A stretch of 51,011 bases of DNA, from contig BDTW01000013.1 in NCBI GenBank assembly GCA_002897735.1, forward strand, positions 1 to 51,011, in the 5' to 3' direction. Under the pieces are notes generated by a model that did no database searches, had not been told where the DNA came from, and saw nothing but the letters and a program-made list of their open reading frames with translations. Made by a program: the position numbers and the translations under genes. Origin of the DNA: a bacterium BMS3Bbin13. GTDB taxonomy: Bacteria > Pseudomonadota > Gammaproteobacteria > 21-64-14. Below, piece by piece: positions 40,656-50,719 of this stretch (positions are counted from its first letter, which is position 1; each line of letters begins with the position of its first letter).

Positions 40656-42568
40656 CCGGCCGTGCCGGCCGCCGCGCGGTGCGCGGCAATGGTCTCCAGG
40701 AACGCGGCCCCGTAGGCGGCGAGCTTGCGCGCACCGACGCCGGAGACGGCGGCCAGTTCCTCCGTGTTCGCCGGGCGCCGCTCGACCATCTCGCGCAACG
40801 TGGCGTCGTGGAAGATCACGTAGGCGGGAACCCCCTGGGTCCGGGCCAGTTCCTGGCGCCGGTGGCGCAACGCCTCCCATAAGACACGCTCCGCGTCGCC
40901 TTCGAAGGCCGTGCTCCGCGAGACGCTCGTCGCGCGCCGCCGGGTCCGGACCCGTTCGCGCAGGGCGAGATCCTGCTCGCCGCGCAGGACCGGTCGACTC
41001 GCCTCGGTCAGGCGCAGGCCGCCGTGGCCCTCCAGATCGACCGCGAGCAGGCCGCGCGCGATCAACTGGCGGAACAGGTTGCGCCACCCGGCGCTGTCCA
41101 GCTCCGTTCCGATCCCATAGGTGCTGAGCCGGTCATGGCCCCAGCGCCCCACCCGCTCGGTGGCGTTGCCGAGCAGCACATCGACGAGATACTGGACCCC
41201 GAAACGCTGTCCGGTGCGGTGTACGCACGAGAGCGCCTTGCGCGCGGCGGTGGTGGCGTCCCAGGTCCGCGGCGGCTCCAGGCAGGTGTCGCAGTTGCCG
41301 CACGGACCGGTGAACTCGTCATCGAAGTAGCGCAACAGGGCCTCGCGACGGCACGTCGTCAGTTCACAGAAGCCGAGCATCGCATCGAGCTTGTGGCGCT
41401 CGACGCGCTTGTGGGCCTCGCCCGCCTCGGAGGCCTCCTGCATGCGCCGCAATGTGATGACGTCCTGCAGGCCGTACACCATCCAGGCGTCGGCCGGCAG
41501 GCCGTCGCGCCCGGCGCGCCCGGTCTCCTGGTAATAGGCCTCCAGGCTCCGGGGCAGGTTCAGGTGCGCCACGAAGCGCACGTCGGGCTTGTCGATTCCC
41601 ATGCCGAAGGCGATCGTCGCTACGATGATGACGCCGTCCTCGCGCAGAAACCGCTGCTGGTTGCGCGCGCGCGTCCCGGCATCCATCCCCGCGTGATAGG
41701 GCAGTGCGGTCAGGCCCTTGGCCTCGAGCCACGCCGCGATCTCCTCGACGCGCCGGCGCGACAGACAGTAGACGATACCGGCCTCCCCACCGTGCTCGTC
41801 GCGGATGAAACGCAGCAGCGCCTCGCGCGCGCTTGCGCCGCCCTCGGTGATGCGGTACCGGATGTTCGGCCGGTCGAAGCCGCTGACGAATACCCGCGCC
41901 TCGTGCAGCGTGAGCCGTTCGGCGATCTCCCGCCGCGTGGCCTTATCGGCGGTCGCGGTCAGGGCGATGCGCGGGACACCCGGGAATCGCTCGTGGAGTA
42001 CCGAGAGCCGGATGTACTCGGGGCGAAAGTCATGGCCCCACTGCGAGACGCAGTGCGCCTCGTCGATCGCGAACAGCGCGATCGGCGCACGCTCCAACAG
42101 TTCCAGGGTGCGATCGGTCAACAACCGCTCCGGGGCCACATAGAGCAGATCGATGCGGCCGTCGAGCAGCGCCTCCTCCACCGCACGCGCCTGCGCGGCG
42201 CCCAGCGTCGAGTTGAGAAAGGCGGCGCGCACCCCGTACTGGCGCAGGGCCGCGACCTGGTCCTGCATCAGGGCGATGAGCGGGGAGACGACGACACCCG
42301 CGCCGGCGCGCGCGAGCGCCGGGATCTGATAGCACAGCGACTTCCCGCCCCCGGTGGGCATCAGCACCAGGGCGTCGCCGCCCGCGATCACCTGGTCGAT
42401 GATCTCCCGTTGATAGGTGCGAAAGCGTTCGAATCCGAACACCTCGCGCAGGATCGCGAGGGCGGCGTCTTCCTGGGCTGGGAGCGGACGCTCGGGCAAG
42501 GCGGAATCCTGGAAGGGAACGGTGTCGACCGTACCCGTGGTCGATCGGACCGGCGTCCGAACGGCCAT
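40607..42568 (-). CDS. recQ: ATP-dependent DNA helicase RecQ
   Basis: The 653-residue 3'-5' helicase has all core motifs ([51 protein letters not shown]), the zinc-binding Cys cluster ([11 protein letters not shown]...CGNCDTC), an RQC winged helix and a C-terminal HRDC domain. It is slightly longer than E. coli RecQ (609). The last 16 residues ([14 protein letters not shown] end) are encoded by the tandem repeat, so the original C-terminus was altered by repeat spread. ATG 42568 begins 4 bases after the L,D-transpeptidase stop; no strong ribosome site is seen. Confidence 0.95.
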   Translation of the reverse strand: MAVRTPVRSTTGTVDTVPFQDSALPERPLPAQEDAALAILREVFGFERFRTYQREIIDQVIAGGDALVLMPTGGGKSLCYQIPALARAGAGVVVSPLIALMQDQVAALRQYGVRAAFLNSTLGAAQARAVEEALLDGRIDLLYVAPERLLTDRTLELLERAPIALFAIDEAHCVSQWGHDFRPEYIRLSVLHERFPGVPRIALTATADKATRREIAERLTLHEARVFVSGFDRPNIRYRITEGGASAREALLRFIRDEHGGEAGIVYCLSRRRVEEIAAWLEAKGLTALPYHAGMDAGTRARNQQRFLREDGVIIVATIAFGMGIDKPDVRFVAHLNLPRSLEAYYQETGRAGRDGLPADAWMVYGLQDVITLRRMQEASEAGEAHKRVERHKLDAMLGFCELTTCRREALLRYFDDEFTGPCGNCDTCLEPPRTWDATTAARKALSCVHRTGQRFGVQYLVDVLLGNATERVGRWGHDRLSTYGIGTELDSAGWRNLFRQLIARGLLAVDLEGHGGLRLTEASRPVLRGEQDLALRERVRTRRRATSVSRSTAFEGDAERVLWEALRHRRQELARTQGVPAYVIFHDATLREMVERRPANTEELAAVSGVGARKLAAYGAAFLETIAAHRAAAGTAGDEPGPTAPPGVERKR

Positions 42569-42572
42569 GCTA

Positions 42573-43664
42573 TCAGAAGCGCCCGCCCGCGCGGACCCCC
42601 CTTCCGGGGTGCCCGGAATCGACGGCGGCGACCCGGGCCGGCGGGGGGGTCGCATCGTTGGCATCGATACCGTACGGCGGATAGCGGTAGGGGCGCGCCG
42701 GCAATGCGGCCAGCAGCCGTGCGAGCGGCGGAGAGCCCTGCGAGATCGGCGTCGGGATCGGGTCTTCGCGCACGACGATCCGTTGCACCCGGCCCCAGTC
42801 CACCGTCCACCGCTGCCCGGTACGGGCCATGTAACGGGTCACCGCATCGATCGCCGCCTGCATTCCCGGCAGGTGGTGCCGGTGATAGGCGCGTAGCGGC
42901 GTGAAGCGCTCCAGGTAGAGCCGCAGGCCGCTGCGCTGTCCGATCCGATAGGGCCGGTCGATGATACGCACCGGGGTCCCGACCGCCACGGCACGGAACA
43001 GCGTCACGGCGTCTTCCGGGTAGAGGTGGAAACAGCCGTGACTGGGACGCCTGCCCACGCCCCACGGGCGACTGGTCCCATGGATATAGATCTCCGAAAA
43101 ACCGGTTTCCAGGGCCAGTTCCCCCATGGGGTTTTGCGGCCCGGGCGGCACGACCCGCGGCAGCGGATCGCCCGCCGCCGCGGCCCGGGCGCGGATATCC
43201 GCCGGCACCACCCAGCGCGGCATGCGGCGCTTGGCGACGATCCGTGTCGTACCCAGGGGGTCGGGCCAGCCGGGCTGAAAGATACCGACCGGGAAGGTGT
43301 ATACGTGCGGGATCGGATGGCGCGCGGTCACCGGCGGAAAATAGAACAACCGCCGCTCCGGCAGATCGATGACGATTCCCTTCCAGGGCCTCGCCGGCAG
43401 GATGTACTCGGTGGGCACCACCACGCGCGCGCCGACACCCGGCAACCAGGGGTCCACACCCGGATTGGCGGCGACGATCTCGTTGTAGCCGACGTCGTAG
43501 TGACGCGCGATGTCGAGCAGGGTATCGTCCGCCCGCGCCGTGACCACGCGAACCCGCCCGACGATGTTCCCGGCCCCGGCGGGATAGGGGAACACCGCCG
43601 CACGGGCCCCACCCGCCGCGAACACCGCCAACACCGCGGCCGTCAGCAGCCGAGTGCACCGCAT
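42573..43664 (-). CDS. LysM-L,D-transpeptidase (YkuD/ErfK family)
   Basis: The 363-residue protein has a signal peptide (about 1-22), a LysM domain (about 38-85; [20 protein letters not shown]), a YkuD catalytic domain with [20 protein letters not shown] (catalytic Cys at the end), and a Pro-rich C-terminus. Such enzymes make 3-3 cross-links or attach lipoprotein to peptidoglycan. The usual Cys motif SHGCIRL is SHGCFHL here, with His in place of the conserved Arg, which may affect activity. ATG 43664 gives a standard signal; ATG 43706 is an alternative. No ribosome site is clear for either. recQ follows 4 bases later. Confidence 0.88.
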   Translation of the reverse strand: MRCTRLLTAAVLAVFAAGGARAAVFPYPAGAGNIVGRVRVVTARADDTLLDIARHYDVGYNEIVAANPGVDPWLPGVGARVVVPTEYILPARPWKGIVIDLPERRLFYFPPVTARHPIPHVYTFPVGIFQPGWPDPLGTTRIVAKRRMPRWVVPADIRARAAAAGDPLPRVVPPGPQNPMGELALETGFSEIYIHGTSRPWGVGRRPSHGCFHLYPEDAVTLFRAVAVGTPVRIIDRPYRIGQRSGLRLYLERFTPLRAYHRHHLPGMQAAIDAVTRYMARTGQRWTVDWGRVQRIVVREDPIPTPISQGSPPLARLLAALPARPYRYPPYGIDANDATPPPARVAAVDSGHPGRGVRAGGRF

Positions 43665-43725
43665 GGCCGCACGCCGGCGCACGCCCCGCTCGAGCCGATG
43701 CTGCATACCGGAACCGACCCGGGGG

Positions 43726-44274
43726 TCAGTCCCCGTTGTCCCCGCCGGGAGGCGGCGGCGGGTAGTGCTCGTGCCGGCGCGCGGCACCGGGCGGAGGCGG
43801 CGGCGGATAGTAGCCGCGATGATGGCGCCGCGGGCCCTGGAAACGCCCGGCCACCGGGATGCGGTTACCCTTCGCGTACATGCACTGCTCGTAGGCATAG
43901 TCGTAGCGCTGCTGCACGCTGAGGCCCCGGACAGTCCCGTTCGATGAACCGACTGCGGTCCCGAGGGCCGCGCCGCTCGCCGCACCGATCGCCGCACCGC
44001 GCCCCTCACCGAGCGCCGCCCCGAGGGCGCCGCCGAGCAACGCGCCGACCCCGGCGCTCTTGAGCGTGCTCTCGTTTGCCGTCTGCGAGGCCGTCGCCCC
44101 GCCGGTCTGCATGCGCGCGAACTGCCGGCATACGGCATTGTCCGTCTGGAACTGATCGAAGGTCTTGCCGGGCCCCGGCAAGACCAGGACACTGGGTCCG
44201 GTGGGAACCGTCATGCAGCCGCCGAGCGACACCGCGGCCGTCACCAACACCACCGCCTTGAGTCTGTGGTTCAT
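43726..44274 (-). CDS. Glycine-zipper lipoprotein
   Basis: The 182-residue protein has a lipoprotein signal (lipobox SLGGC, Cys about 20), a region with two Cys (about 49 and 130) and a glycine-zipper segment GVGALLGGALGAALGEGRG followed by AAIGAASGAALGTAVG, which probably inserts in a membrane as in the YMGG/17-kDa antigen families. The tail is Pro/His-rich. ATG 44274 is preferred because AGGA lies 6 bases ahead; ATG 44280 is two codons upstream. It lies between a Tyr/Pro-rich secreted protein and the L,D-transpeptidase, so all three may act in the envelope. Confidence 0.83.
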   Translation of the reverse strand: MNHRLKAVVLVTAAVSLGGCMTVPTGPSVLVLPGPGKTFDQFQTDNAVCRQFARMQTGGATASQTANESTLKSAGVGALLGGALGAALGEGRGAAIGAASGAALGTAVGSSNGTVRGLSVQQRYDYAYEQCMYAKGNRIPVAGRFQGPRRHHRGYYPPPPPPGAARRHEHYPPPPPGGDNGD

Positions 44275-44355
44275 ATCCATTCCTTTACCCTGCCAGAGGG
44301 ATCATAAGCCGATCCACGTCGTCGTGTCGCGGCGGCGCGCGGGCGGGAAACCCCT

Positions 44356-44790
44356 TCATCGCGCACCCCGCGGCGGATGCGGTACGACCTTTATCCAACC
44401 GCCCGGACACTTCTTCACGTACGGGTAGTACGTCTTGCTGGATTCGCAATAGTACCAATAGTACGGGCGCGGGCGCTCCGGTGCGATGTAGGTGATCTGC
44501 GGCGGCGGCGTGACGATCACCGGCGGCGGTGAATAGTACACGGGCGGCGGGGTCCACCACGGCCCCCAGCCCCACGCCGGGCCCATCCCAAAGTAGAAGC
44601 CGCCGCCATCCCCACGCCAACCACCGTCATAGACCCGTCGGAACCGGTAGTCGACACGAACCGCGGCCGGATGTGCCACCGCCGGGATGAACGCGGGCGC
44701 CGGCCCGCCGCCGTACGGAGCGGCCCCCGCGGACTGCGCGAACACCGACACGACCCCTACCACGACCCCTACCACCCATCGCCGCTTCAT
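44356..44790 (-). CDS. Secreted Tyr/Pro/Gly-rich small protein
   Basis: The 144-residue protein has a clear signal peptide (1-23, ending AGA), a Gly-rich middle, a Pro/Val/Tyr region (PPPVYYSPPPVIVTPPP) and a short C-terminal motif YWYYCESSKTYYPYVKKCPG with two Cys followed by GWIKVVP. This YYC.s..YYPYV..C..GW motif recurs in small exported proteins of many proteobacteria whose role is unknown. ATG 44790 has GAGGGG about 8 bases ahead. It starts the group that continues with the lipoprotein and L,D-transpeptidase. Confidence 0.82.
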   Translation of the reverse strand: MKRRWVVGVVVGVVSVFAQSAGAAPYGGGPAPAFIPAVAHPAAVRVDYRFRRVYDGGWRGDGGGFYFGMGPAWGWGPWWTPPPVYYSPPPVIVTPPPQITYIAPERPRPYYWYYCESSKTYYPYVKKCPGGWIKVVPHPPRGAR

Positions 44791-45046
44791 CGGGATCCCC
44801 TCTACATGTTTTGCGGTGCACCGAGTAAAAAATTCGACCCCGCGTCCAATCTGTAGTTCCGGGAAGGATAGACGGCCTCCGGGGGCGGGTCGATCCCCCG
44901 GGCCGCCAAAACTCCGACATTCCCGAGCGCACCCCTTCCGGATCGGTGCGTGCACAACGGAGCGAGCGGTGCGGAAGGGCCGGCTTGCCCCGACACAGAC
45001 CGCGGGCGCGGCCGCCTCGGGTCGGGCGTATTGCGCCCGCGCGGCC

Positions 45047-48000
45047 TCACGTCGCACGCGGCGCACGATGCCAGTGCAGATAGAGCGCCGGGATGAGGTT
45101 GGTGCTGAGCACCGAACTCCACACCACCCCGCCCAGGATCACCAGCGCGAGCCCCTGTTCCGGCGCGGCGCCGAGACCCCAGCCGAGCGCGGTCGGCAGC
45201 ATGCCGAGCACGGCGGTCAGCGTGGTCAGCAGGATCGGGCGAAAGCGCACGCGCACCGCCTCGCGGATGGCGGTCTCGGGATCCATGCCCTCGCTCTCGT
45301 TGTTGCGCGCACGGTGCAACAGCACGATGCCGTGGTTCAGGCTGATCCCCACGAGCGTGAGGATGCCCACCAGGCCGATGGCGTTGAGTCCCTTACCGCT
45401 GACCGCCAGGGTCAGCGCCGCGCCGGTGAACGCGAGCGGCATCTGCAGCAGCAGGATCGCCGGCAGGCGCAGGCCGCCGAACTGCAGCACGAGGATGCCC
45501 ACCATCAGTGCGAAGGCGCCGAGCCCGGCGATGCCGAGATCCACGGCGGCCTTTTCCAGGCGAGCGAACAACCCGGCGAACTCGACCCGGTAACCGGGCG
45601 GCATCTTCAGGCCCTTGAGGGCCTTGCGTGCGGCCGCCACGGTACGGCCCAGCGGCCCGGTCGGCGTGGCGAGGATGTCGAGGGCGCGGGCACCGTTGAG
45701 GTGGCGGATCTGGTTGGGTCCGGCCTCCAGCTTCAGTCGTGCGAGCCGCCCCAGCGGCGTCCAGCCCTTCTCGGTCCGGATCAGCAGCGACGAGAGCCCC
45801 CCCAGGCCCAGGCGCGGCGCATCGGCGAGGCGCAGGTAGAGGTCGAGGTGATAATTGCCTTGCGGCATACGCGCCACCACCTCGCCGCCGATCGCCGGTC
45901 GCAACTGGGCGTAGAGCGCCGCCGGCGTGATGCCGTAGAGTGCCATCGCCGCGGGCCGCGGGAGGATCCGCAACTGCGTCACGGGATAGGCGTCGTTGTT
46001 GAACAGGTCCGTCAGCGCCGGCACGTGGCGCAGGCGCCGCACCACCTCCTCGGACAGGCGGCGCAGCTCCGGGAGGCGGGCGCCGAACACGCGCACCACG
46101 AACGGCTGCGGCAGACCCGACAGGCTCTCGCCGACGCGCTCGATGGTCGGCGTGTCGACGTTGCGCTGCACCGCCGTGACCCGCGTCTCGCGCAGCATGC
46201 GCGCGGCGATCGCGTCCAGACTCTGTACCGCGACCTCGGGCTTGAGCACGACCTGGATCTCGCCGGCGAAGTCGCGCTCGGTATAGCGGGTCGAGCCCGC
46301 CGAACCGATGCGGGCGAAGACGTCGCGCACGTCCGGATCGGCGCGCAGCCGGGCGGTCATTTCGCCGACGGCGGCGCGCGTCTCACGCAGCGAGGAACCG
46401 GGCGGCAGCGTGAAGCTCTCGAGCAGCACGCCCTCATTGGGCAACGGCAGGAAATGCACCGGCACCACCGCCAGCACCGCCAGGCTCACGCCGAACAGCG
46501 CCACCGCGCCGGCGAGGCTCGCGCGCGGGTGGTGCAGCGTCCACCGGAGCGCGCGCTGGTTGCGCTCCGCCAGCCACTCGACCCAGGCGGCGCCGAGCGC
46601 CCGGCGGTGCCGGCGGTAGCCGATCGCCCCGAGCAGCAGCGGCACCAGGGTCAGCGAGATCGCGAGCGAGGCGAGCAGCGACAGGCCCATCGCCAGCGCG
46701 AATGGGATAAAGAAGATGCCGGCGAGTCCGCCGACGAACAGCAGCGGCAGGTACACCGAAACGGTGGTGAGCGTGCCGGTCACGTCCGGCCCGGCGATAT
46801 CGCGCAGCCCGCGCCACACCCCGGCGAGGCCGGCCTCACCCTGTTCCCAGCGGTGGTAGATGCTCTCCAGCACGATGATGGCGTCGTCGGCGAACAGTCC
46901 CACCCCCACGGTCAACGCGCCGAGCGTGAGCAGATTCAGGCTCTGCCCCGTGACGTACAGGCCCGCGATCCCCATCAGCAGCGCCATGGGGATGCTCAGC
47001 GCCAGCACCCAGACGCCGCCGTGGGTGCCAAGCAGGAAGAACAGCGCCGCCACCGCCAGGAGGCCGCCGATGATCAGGTTGCGGGCGAGGTCGTGATAGA
47101 TCAGGCCGACCAGATGCCCCTGATCGTAGATGCGCACCCAGCGCGCACCGCCCGGGAGCTGGTCGCGCATCCTCTCGAGCGTACCCTGCACCGCCTGCGT
47201 GACGGGGATCGTCGAGGCGCCCGGCTGTTTGAACACGACCATGGCGATACTCGGGCGCCCGTTGAGTTCCGCGGCGTAGCGGATCGGCACCGGCGCGCGC
47301 ACCACGCGCGCCAGATCGCCCAGCGGGATCGGACCGGCGGGTGCCGGCACCGGCAGCATGCGCAGTTCCGCGGCCCGCTCCGGCAGGTGGCGCACCTCGA
47401 TCAGTACCGTCTGGTGGCCGAGCGAGAGGTGGCCGGACGGCCCGAGCAGCACTTGGCGGCGCAACGCATCGGCGAGCGCCGCCATGCCGACCCCGTAGTG
47501 GCGCAACGCCGTCAAATCGGGCTGCACCCACAGCGCCTCGTCGCCGCTGCCGAACACCTCGACGCGGCGCACGCCGGGCAGCGCCCGCAACGCCGGCACG
47601 ATGCGCGTCTGAATGGCGCGCTGCACCCGCATCGGCGCCACGCCGTCCGGGATCCGCACGGCATAATCGGCCACCTCGTCGATGGCCGCACCCATGATCT
47701 CGGCGTAGGGGCGCGCCCCGGCGGGCAGGTGCGAGCGGGCCCGGTCCACGGCGCTGTAGACCGCCTGCAGATCCTGCTGCGGATCGGTCCCGTTGCGAAA
47801 GCGTACGTCGGTCTGCACCGCGCCCCCGCCCATGACCGAACGCACGGCGACCAGATTGGGCAGCGCCAGCAGCTCGCTCTCCAGCGGGCGGGTCACCGTG
47901 TTCTCCAACTCCCCGGCGGTGGCCCCGGGATAGTGGGTGACGATGCTGATGACCGGATAGTCGAACTTCGGCAGGATCTCGATCGGAATGTGCCGGAAGG

Positions 48001-48091
48001 CGTAGACGCCGAACACCAGCAGCGCGCCGTAGAGCAGTACCCACAGGACGGGGCGCCGCAGGGACGCGCGCAGCGGCTCGGGAAGCGCCAT
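45047..48091 (-). CDS. RND-family efflux permease
   Basis: The 1014-residue inner-membrane proton antiporter has twelve predicted helices and the two large periplasmic loops of RND pumps. Helix 4 has TVGVGLFADDAIIVLES with the paired Asp of the proton relay; the start is RRPVLWVLLYGALLVFGVY. It lacks the long N-terminal features of CzcA-type metal pumps, so a hydrophobic or organic substrate is as likely as a metal. It is the last gene of an OMF-MFP-RND operon. ATG 48091 lies 8 bases after the membrane-fusion stop; a TTG overlapping that stop would add four residues. Substrate unknown. Confidence 0.92.
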   Translation of the reverse strand: MALPEPLRASLRRPVLWVLLYGALLVFGVYAFRHIPIEILPKFDYPVISIVTHYPGATAGELENTVTRPLESELLALPNLVAVRSVMGGGAVQTDVRFRNGTDPQQDLQAVYSAVDRARSHLPAGARPYAEIMGAAIDEVADYAVRIPDGVAPMRVQRAIQTRIVPALRALPGVRRVEVFGSGDEALWVQPDLTALRHYGVGMAALADALRRQVLLGPSGHLSLGHQTVLIEVRHLPERAAELRMLPVPAPAGPIPLGDLARVVRAPVPIRYAAELNGRPSIAMVVFKQPGASTIPVTQAVQGTLERMRDQLPGGARWVRIYDQGHLVGLIYHDLARNLIIGGLLAVAALFFLLGTHGGVWVLALSIPMALLMGIAGLYVTGQSLNLLTLGALTVGVGLFADDAIIVLESIYHRWEQGEAGLAGVWRGLRDIAGPDVTGTLTTVSVYLPLLFVGGLAGIFFIPFALAMGLSLLASLAISLTLVPLLLGAIGYRRHRRALGAAWVEWLAERNQRALRWTLHHPRASLAGAVALFGVSLAVLAVVPVHFLPLPNEGVLLESFTLPPGSSLRETRAAVGEMTARLRADPDVRDVFARIGSAGSTRYTERDFAGEIQVVLKPEVAVQSLDAIAARMLRETRVTAVQRNVDTPTIERVGESLSGLPQPFVVRVFGARLPELRRLSEEVVRRLRHVPALTDLFNNDAYPVTQLRILPRPAAMALYGITPAALYAQLRPAIGGEVVARMPQGNYHLDLYLRLADAPRLGLGGLSSLLIRTEKGWTPLGRLARLKLEAGPNQIRHLNGARALDILATPTGPLGRTVAAARKALKGLKMPPGYRVEFAGLFARLEKAAVDLGIAGLGAFALMVGILVLQFGGLRLPAILLLQMPLAFTGAALTLAVSGKGLNAIGLVGILTLVGISLNHGIVLLHRARNNESEGMDPETAIREAVRVRFRPILLTTLTAVLGMLPTALGWGLGAAPEQGLALVILGGVVWSSVLSTNLIPALYLHWHRAPRAT

Positions 48092-48099
48092 GCGCCGGC

Positions 48100-49113
48100 T
48101 CAACTCGGGTTCTGAAAGTAGCGGCTGAAGTCGCGGTGGAAGCGCCGGTAGGCGTCCTTCACCACCACCTCGTCACCGGCCTCGAGCGGTCCGCGCACCG
48201 CGGTCCACGCCCCCTCCCGCGGCCCGGGAGTGACCGCAACGCGGTGTGTCCCGCCGCCGCCCCGCCGCGCCAGCACCCACCAGCGCCCGGCATCCATGAT
48301 GAGGGCCCGCGTGGGCACCAGGCGCCAAGTCCGCGCCGCCCCCTCCAACACCAGGATCCCCGCCGCGCCGTTGACCCACGCGGGCGGCCGGCCGTCGGGC
48401 ACGCAGCCCACCGCACGCCCGCCGTCCGGGCGCAGCGGATCGAGAACGCTGCGCACCGTCACCGCGAACGGCGCGCCGCCGTCGGCGGGCTCGAAGCGCC
48501 CGCGCATGCCGGGGTGCAGGGTGCGCGAGCCGGGTCCGTAGAACACGCCCTTGACCCACAACCCGCCGCGAGCCTGCAACCGCAGCAGCGGCGCGCCCTG
48601 CGCGACCTGCTCACCGTTCATCGCAAAGGTCTCGAGCACGACCCCGGCGCGCGGCGCACGGACCTCGGCACCCGATTCCAGGAACTTCAGGCGCGCCTCA
48701 GCGGCCGCGAGCCGCGCGCGCGCATCGGTCACCCGGGCCCGGGCGGCGTCCAACTCATTGCGGCTGCTGAGCGCCGGGTAGGTGTGCCGCACGGAGGCCA
48801 GACGCCTGCGCTCCAGGGTCCGCTCGGCCCGCGCGCGCGTCACCGCCGTGCGCGCCTGCACGAAACCGGGGCCGGTCATGCGCGCGAGAAGCTGCCCGGC
48901 GCGCACCGCCTCGCCGGGCACCAACCGGAAGTCCTTCAGGGTCCCCTCGAGCAGCGCGCGCACGGTCAGCGTACCGATCGGCGTGATCTGCGCGTAGCCG
49001 CGATACCGGGTCGCAAGCGCGCGTTCGCGTACCTTTGCGAGTCCCGTATCGGCCGCCGAGGCATGCGCGGCGAACAAAGCCAGAGCCAGTGCCAGTGCCG
49101 ACATCACCCGCAT
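48100..49113 (-). CDS. RND efflux membrane-fusion protein
   Basis: The 337-residue periplasmic adaptor has a signal peptide (about 1-21), a lipoyl/barrel-sandwich hybrid domain (GTLKDFRLVPGEAVRAGQLL and RAPRAGVVLETFAMNGEQV), a helical hairpin of only about 70 residues (ARAERTLERRRLASVRHTYP onward) and a beta-barrel. The hairpin is short compared with AcrA. ATG 49113 has GGAGGAGG 6 bases ahead and overlaps the outer-membrane gene stop by one base (TGATG). It links the outer-membrane channel to the pump. Confidence 0.9.
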   Translation of the reverse strand: MRVMSALALALALFAAHASAADTGLAKVRERALATRYRGYAQITPIGTLTVRALLEGTLKDFRLVPGEAVRAGQLLARMTGPGFVQARTAVTRARAERTLERRRLASVRHTYPALSSRNELDAARARVTDARARLAAAEARLKFLESGAEVRAPRAGVVLETFAMNGEQVAQGAPLLRLQARGGLWVKGVFYGPGSRTLHPGMRGRFEPADGGAPFAVTVRSVLDPLRPDGGRAVGCVPDGRPPAWVNGAAGILVLEGAARTWRLVPTRALIMDAGRWWVLARRGGGGTHRVAVTPGPREGAWTAVRGPLEAGDEVVVKDAYRRFHRDFSRYFQNPS

Positions 49114-50489
49114 CACGATCCTCCTCCGGGCAGGCGGCCCGCCAACAGATCGATACGCGCCAACGCCATGCGCAACCGCGCCCCCGCGCGCAACCGCCGC
49201 AAACGGGTGTCGAGCCAATTCTGCTGCGCCAGGAACAATGCCAGGCCGCCCATGCGTCCGGCCCGGTAGCCCGCCTCGCTGTCGTGCCAGATCGCCTCCT
49301 CGGTGCGGCTCAACGCACTCGCGGAGCGGTAGGCGGCGAGCGCCGCACGCGCATTCGACCACGCCGTCGCCACCGCCTCACGCACCCGTAACCGGGCCTG
49401 CCGGTAGCGCTCGCTCGCGGCCCGTTGCCCGGCGCGCGCCGCGTCCTCTCGCGCGCGCAACGTACCGCCGGCGAACAGCGGCATGGACAACTCCAGTCCG
49501 GCACTCCAACCGAGATTGCCGCCCCGCGGCCGCTGCAGGGTATCCCACCCATAAGCGGCCCGCACGCCGACTCGCGGCAGCCGCGCCCCGCGCGCCTGGC
49601 GCACCAGGGCGGCCTGCCGGCGCTCGCGGCTCTCGGCCATGCGCAACGCCGGCTGCCCCCGGAGCGCGGCGGCCTCCACCCGTGCCCGCGCGGGCAGTGT
49701 CAGGGCGGCGGGAGAGAGGTCCGTGGCGGCCAACGGCGGCAGCGGCGCGAGACCGGTCATCAGGCCCAACAGGCGCCGCGCGCCGTTCACCCGCGCCTGC
49801 GTCTGCTCCAGCGCCCCCACCGCGCTACGCAGCGCCGCCCGGGCGCGCAGCAGGTCGATCCGCGCGCGGCCGCCGGCCGTCACCGCACGCCGCGTCGCGT
49901 CGACCACCGTGCGATTGATGCGCACCGCGCGAGACCAGACCCGTTGCGCGGCCTGCGCCACCTGCAGATCGTAGTAGGCGCGGGTAACCGCGGCGGCGAC
50001 ATCGAGACGGTTGCGCAGCAGCCGGTAGCGCACGAACGCCGCCTCGGCGCGGGCCGCGTCGACCGCCGCCGTGGCGGCCGGGTCGAACAGGCGCTGACGC
50101 AGCACCACCAGCGAGGTGAACTCGCGCCGACCGTTGGCCGCCGCGAACCACGGCGTGCCGTTGTCGGTGCCGGCATAGACATCGCCGGCCTGCACGCTCA
50201 GTTGCGGGAACAACACCCCGCGCCGCGCCCGCACGCCGAACCCGCCGGCGCGCGCCAGGCTCGCGTCGGCCCGCAGGCCGGGCTGGTAGGCGAGCGCCAG
50301 GTGGAGGGCGCGTGCGAGATTGAGTGGATGCGACACGGGCGCGGGCGGATGCGGGGCGGGTGCCGCACCCGACACACCCGAGCCGACACTGCACAGCAAC
50401 GCGAGACACAGCACCGCCCCGACCCGGGACCGCCGCAACCCGCGCGCCCCGCGGAGGGCCCGTCCGGGCGCCGCACTCACCGTTCGCAT
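49113..50489 (-). CDS. TolC-type outer-membrane efflux protein
   Basis: The 458-residue protein has a signal peptide (hydrophobic core about 22-42), then two repeats of the OEP fold, rich in Ala/Arg helices (ALHLALAYQPGLRADASLAR; VVLRQRLFDPAATAAVDAAR; GLELSMPLFAGGTLRAREDA). It forms the outer-membrane and periplasmic exit duct. ATG 50489 lacks a strong ribosome site. First gene of the efflux operon. Confidence 0.9.
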   Translation of the reverse strand: MRTVSAAPGRALRGARGLRRSRVGAVLCLALLCSVGSGVSGAAPAPHPPAPVSHPLNLARALHLALAYQPGLRADASLARAGGFGVRARRGVLFPQLSVQAGDVYAGTDNGTPWFAAANGRREFTSLVVLRQRLFDPAATAAVDAARAEAAFVRYRLLRNRLDVAAAVTRAYYDLQVAQAAQRVWSRAVRINRTVVDATRRAVTAGGRARIDLLRARAALRSAVGALEQTQARVNGARRLLGLMTGLAPLPPLAATDLSPAALTLPARARVEAAALRGQPALRMAESRERRQAALVRQARGARLPRVGVRAAYGWDTLQRPRGGNLGWSAGLELSMPLFAGGTLRAREDAARAGQRAASERYRQARLRVREAVATAWSNARAALAAYRSASALSRTEEAIWHDSEAGYRAGRMGGLALFLAQQNWLDTRLRRLRAGARLRMALARIDLLAGRLPGGGS

Positions 50490-50634
50490 CTCAATTACTC
50501 GCCCCGATCCGGGAACCCGATCCCCGCCGCGTGCCCGCCCATCGGGCCGCAACCCGCATCATACGTTCACCCGCCGCGTCGCAACACCCGGCCACGCAAG
50601 CCCCACCCCGATCCCGACGCCATCGGCGCACAGG

Positions 50635-50663
50635 GTAGGGGCGGGTCTGAGACCCGCCCCTAC
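50635..50663. repeat. Perfect 14-bp dyad, REP-like
   Basis: GTAGGGGCGGGTCT pairs with AGACCCGCCCCTAC around a single G. GTAGGGGCGGGTCT dyads are common dispersed repeats in proteobacteria and may act as transcription barriers. Confidence 0.9.
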
Positions 50664-50719
50664 GGAATCACGGAAAACCCATGTGCCAACAACGGCGCGG
50701 CCTGTTCGATGCCGGATTC

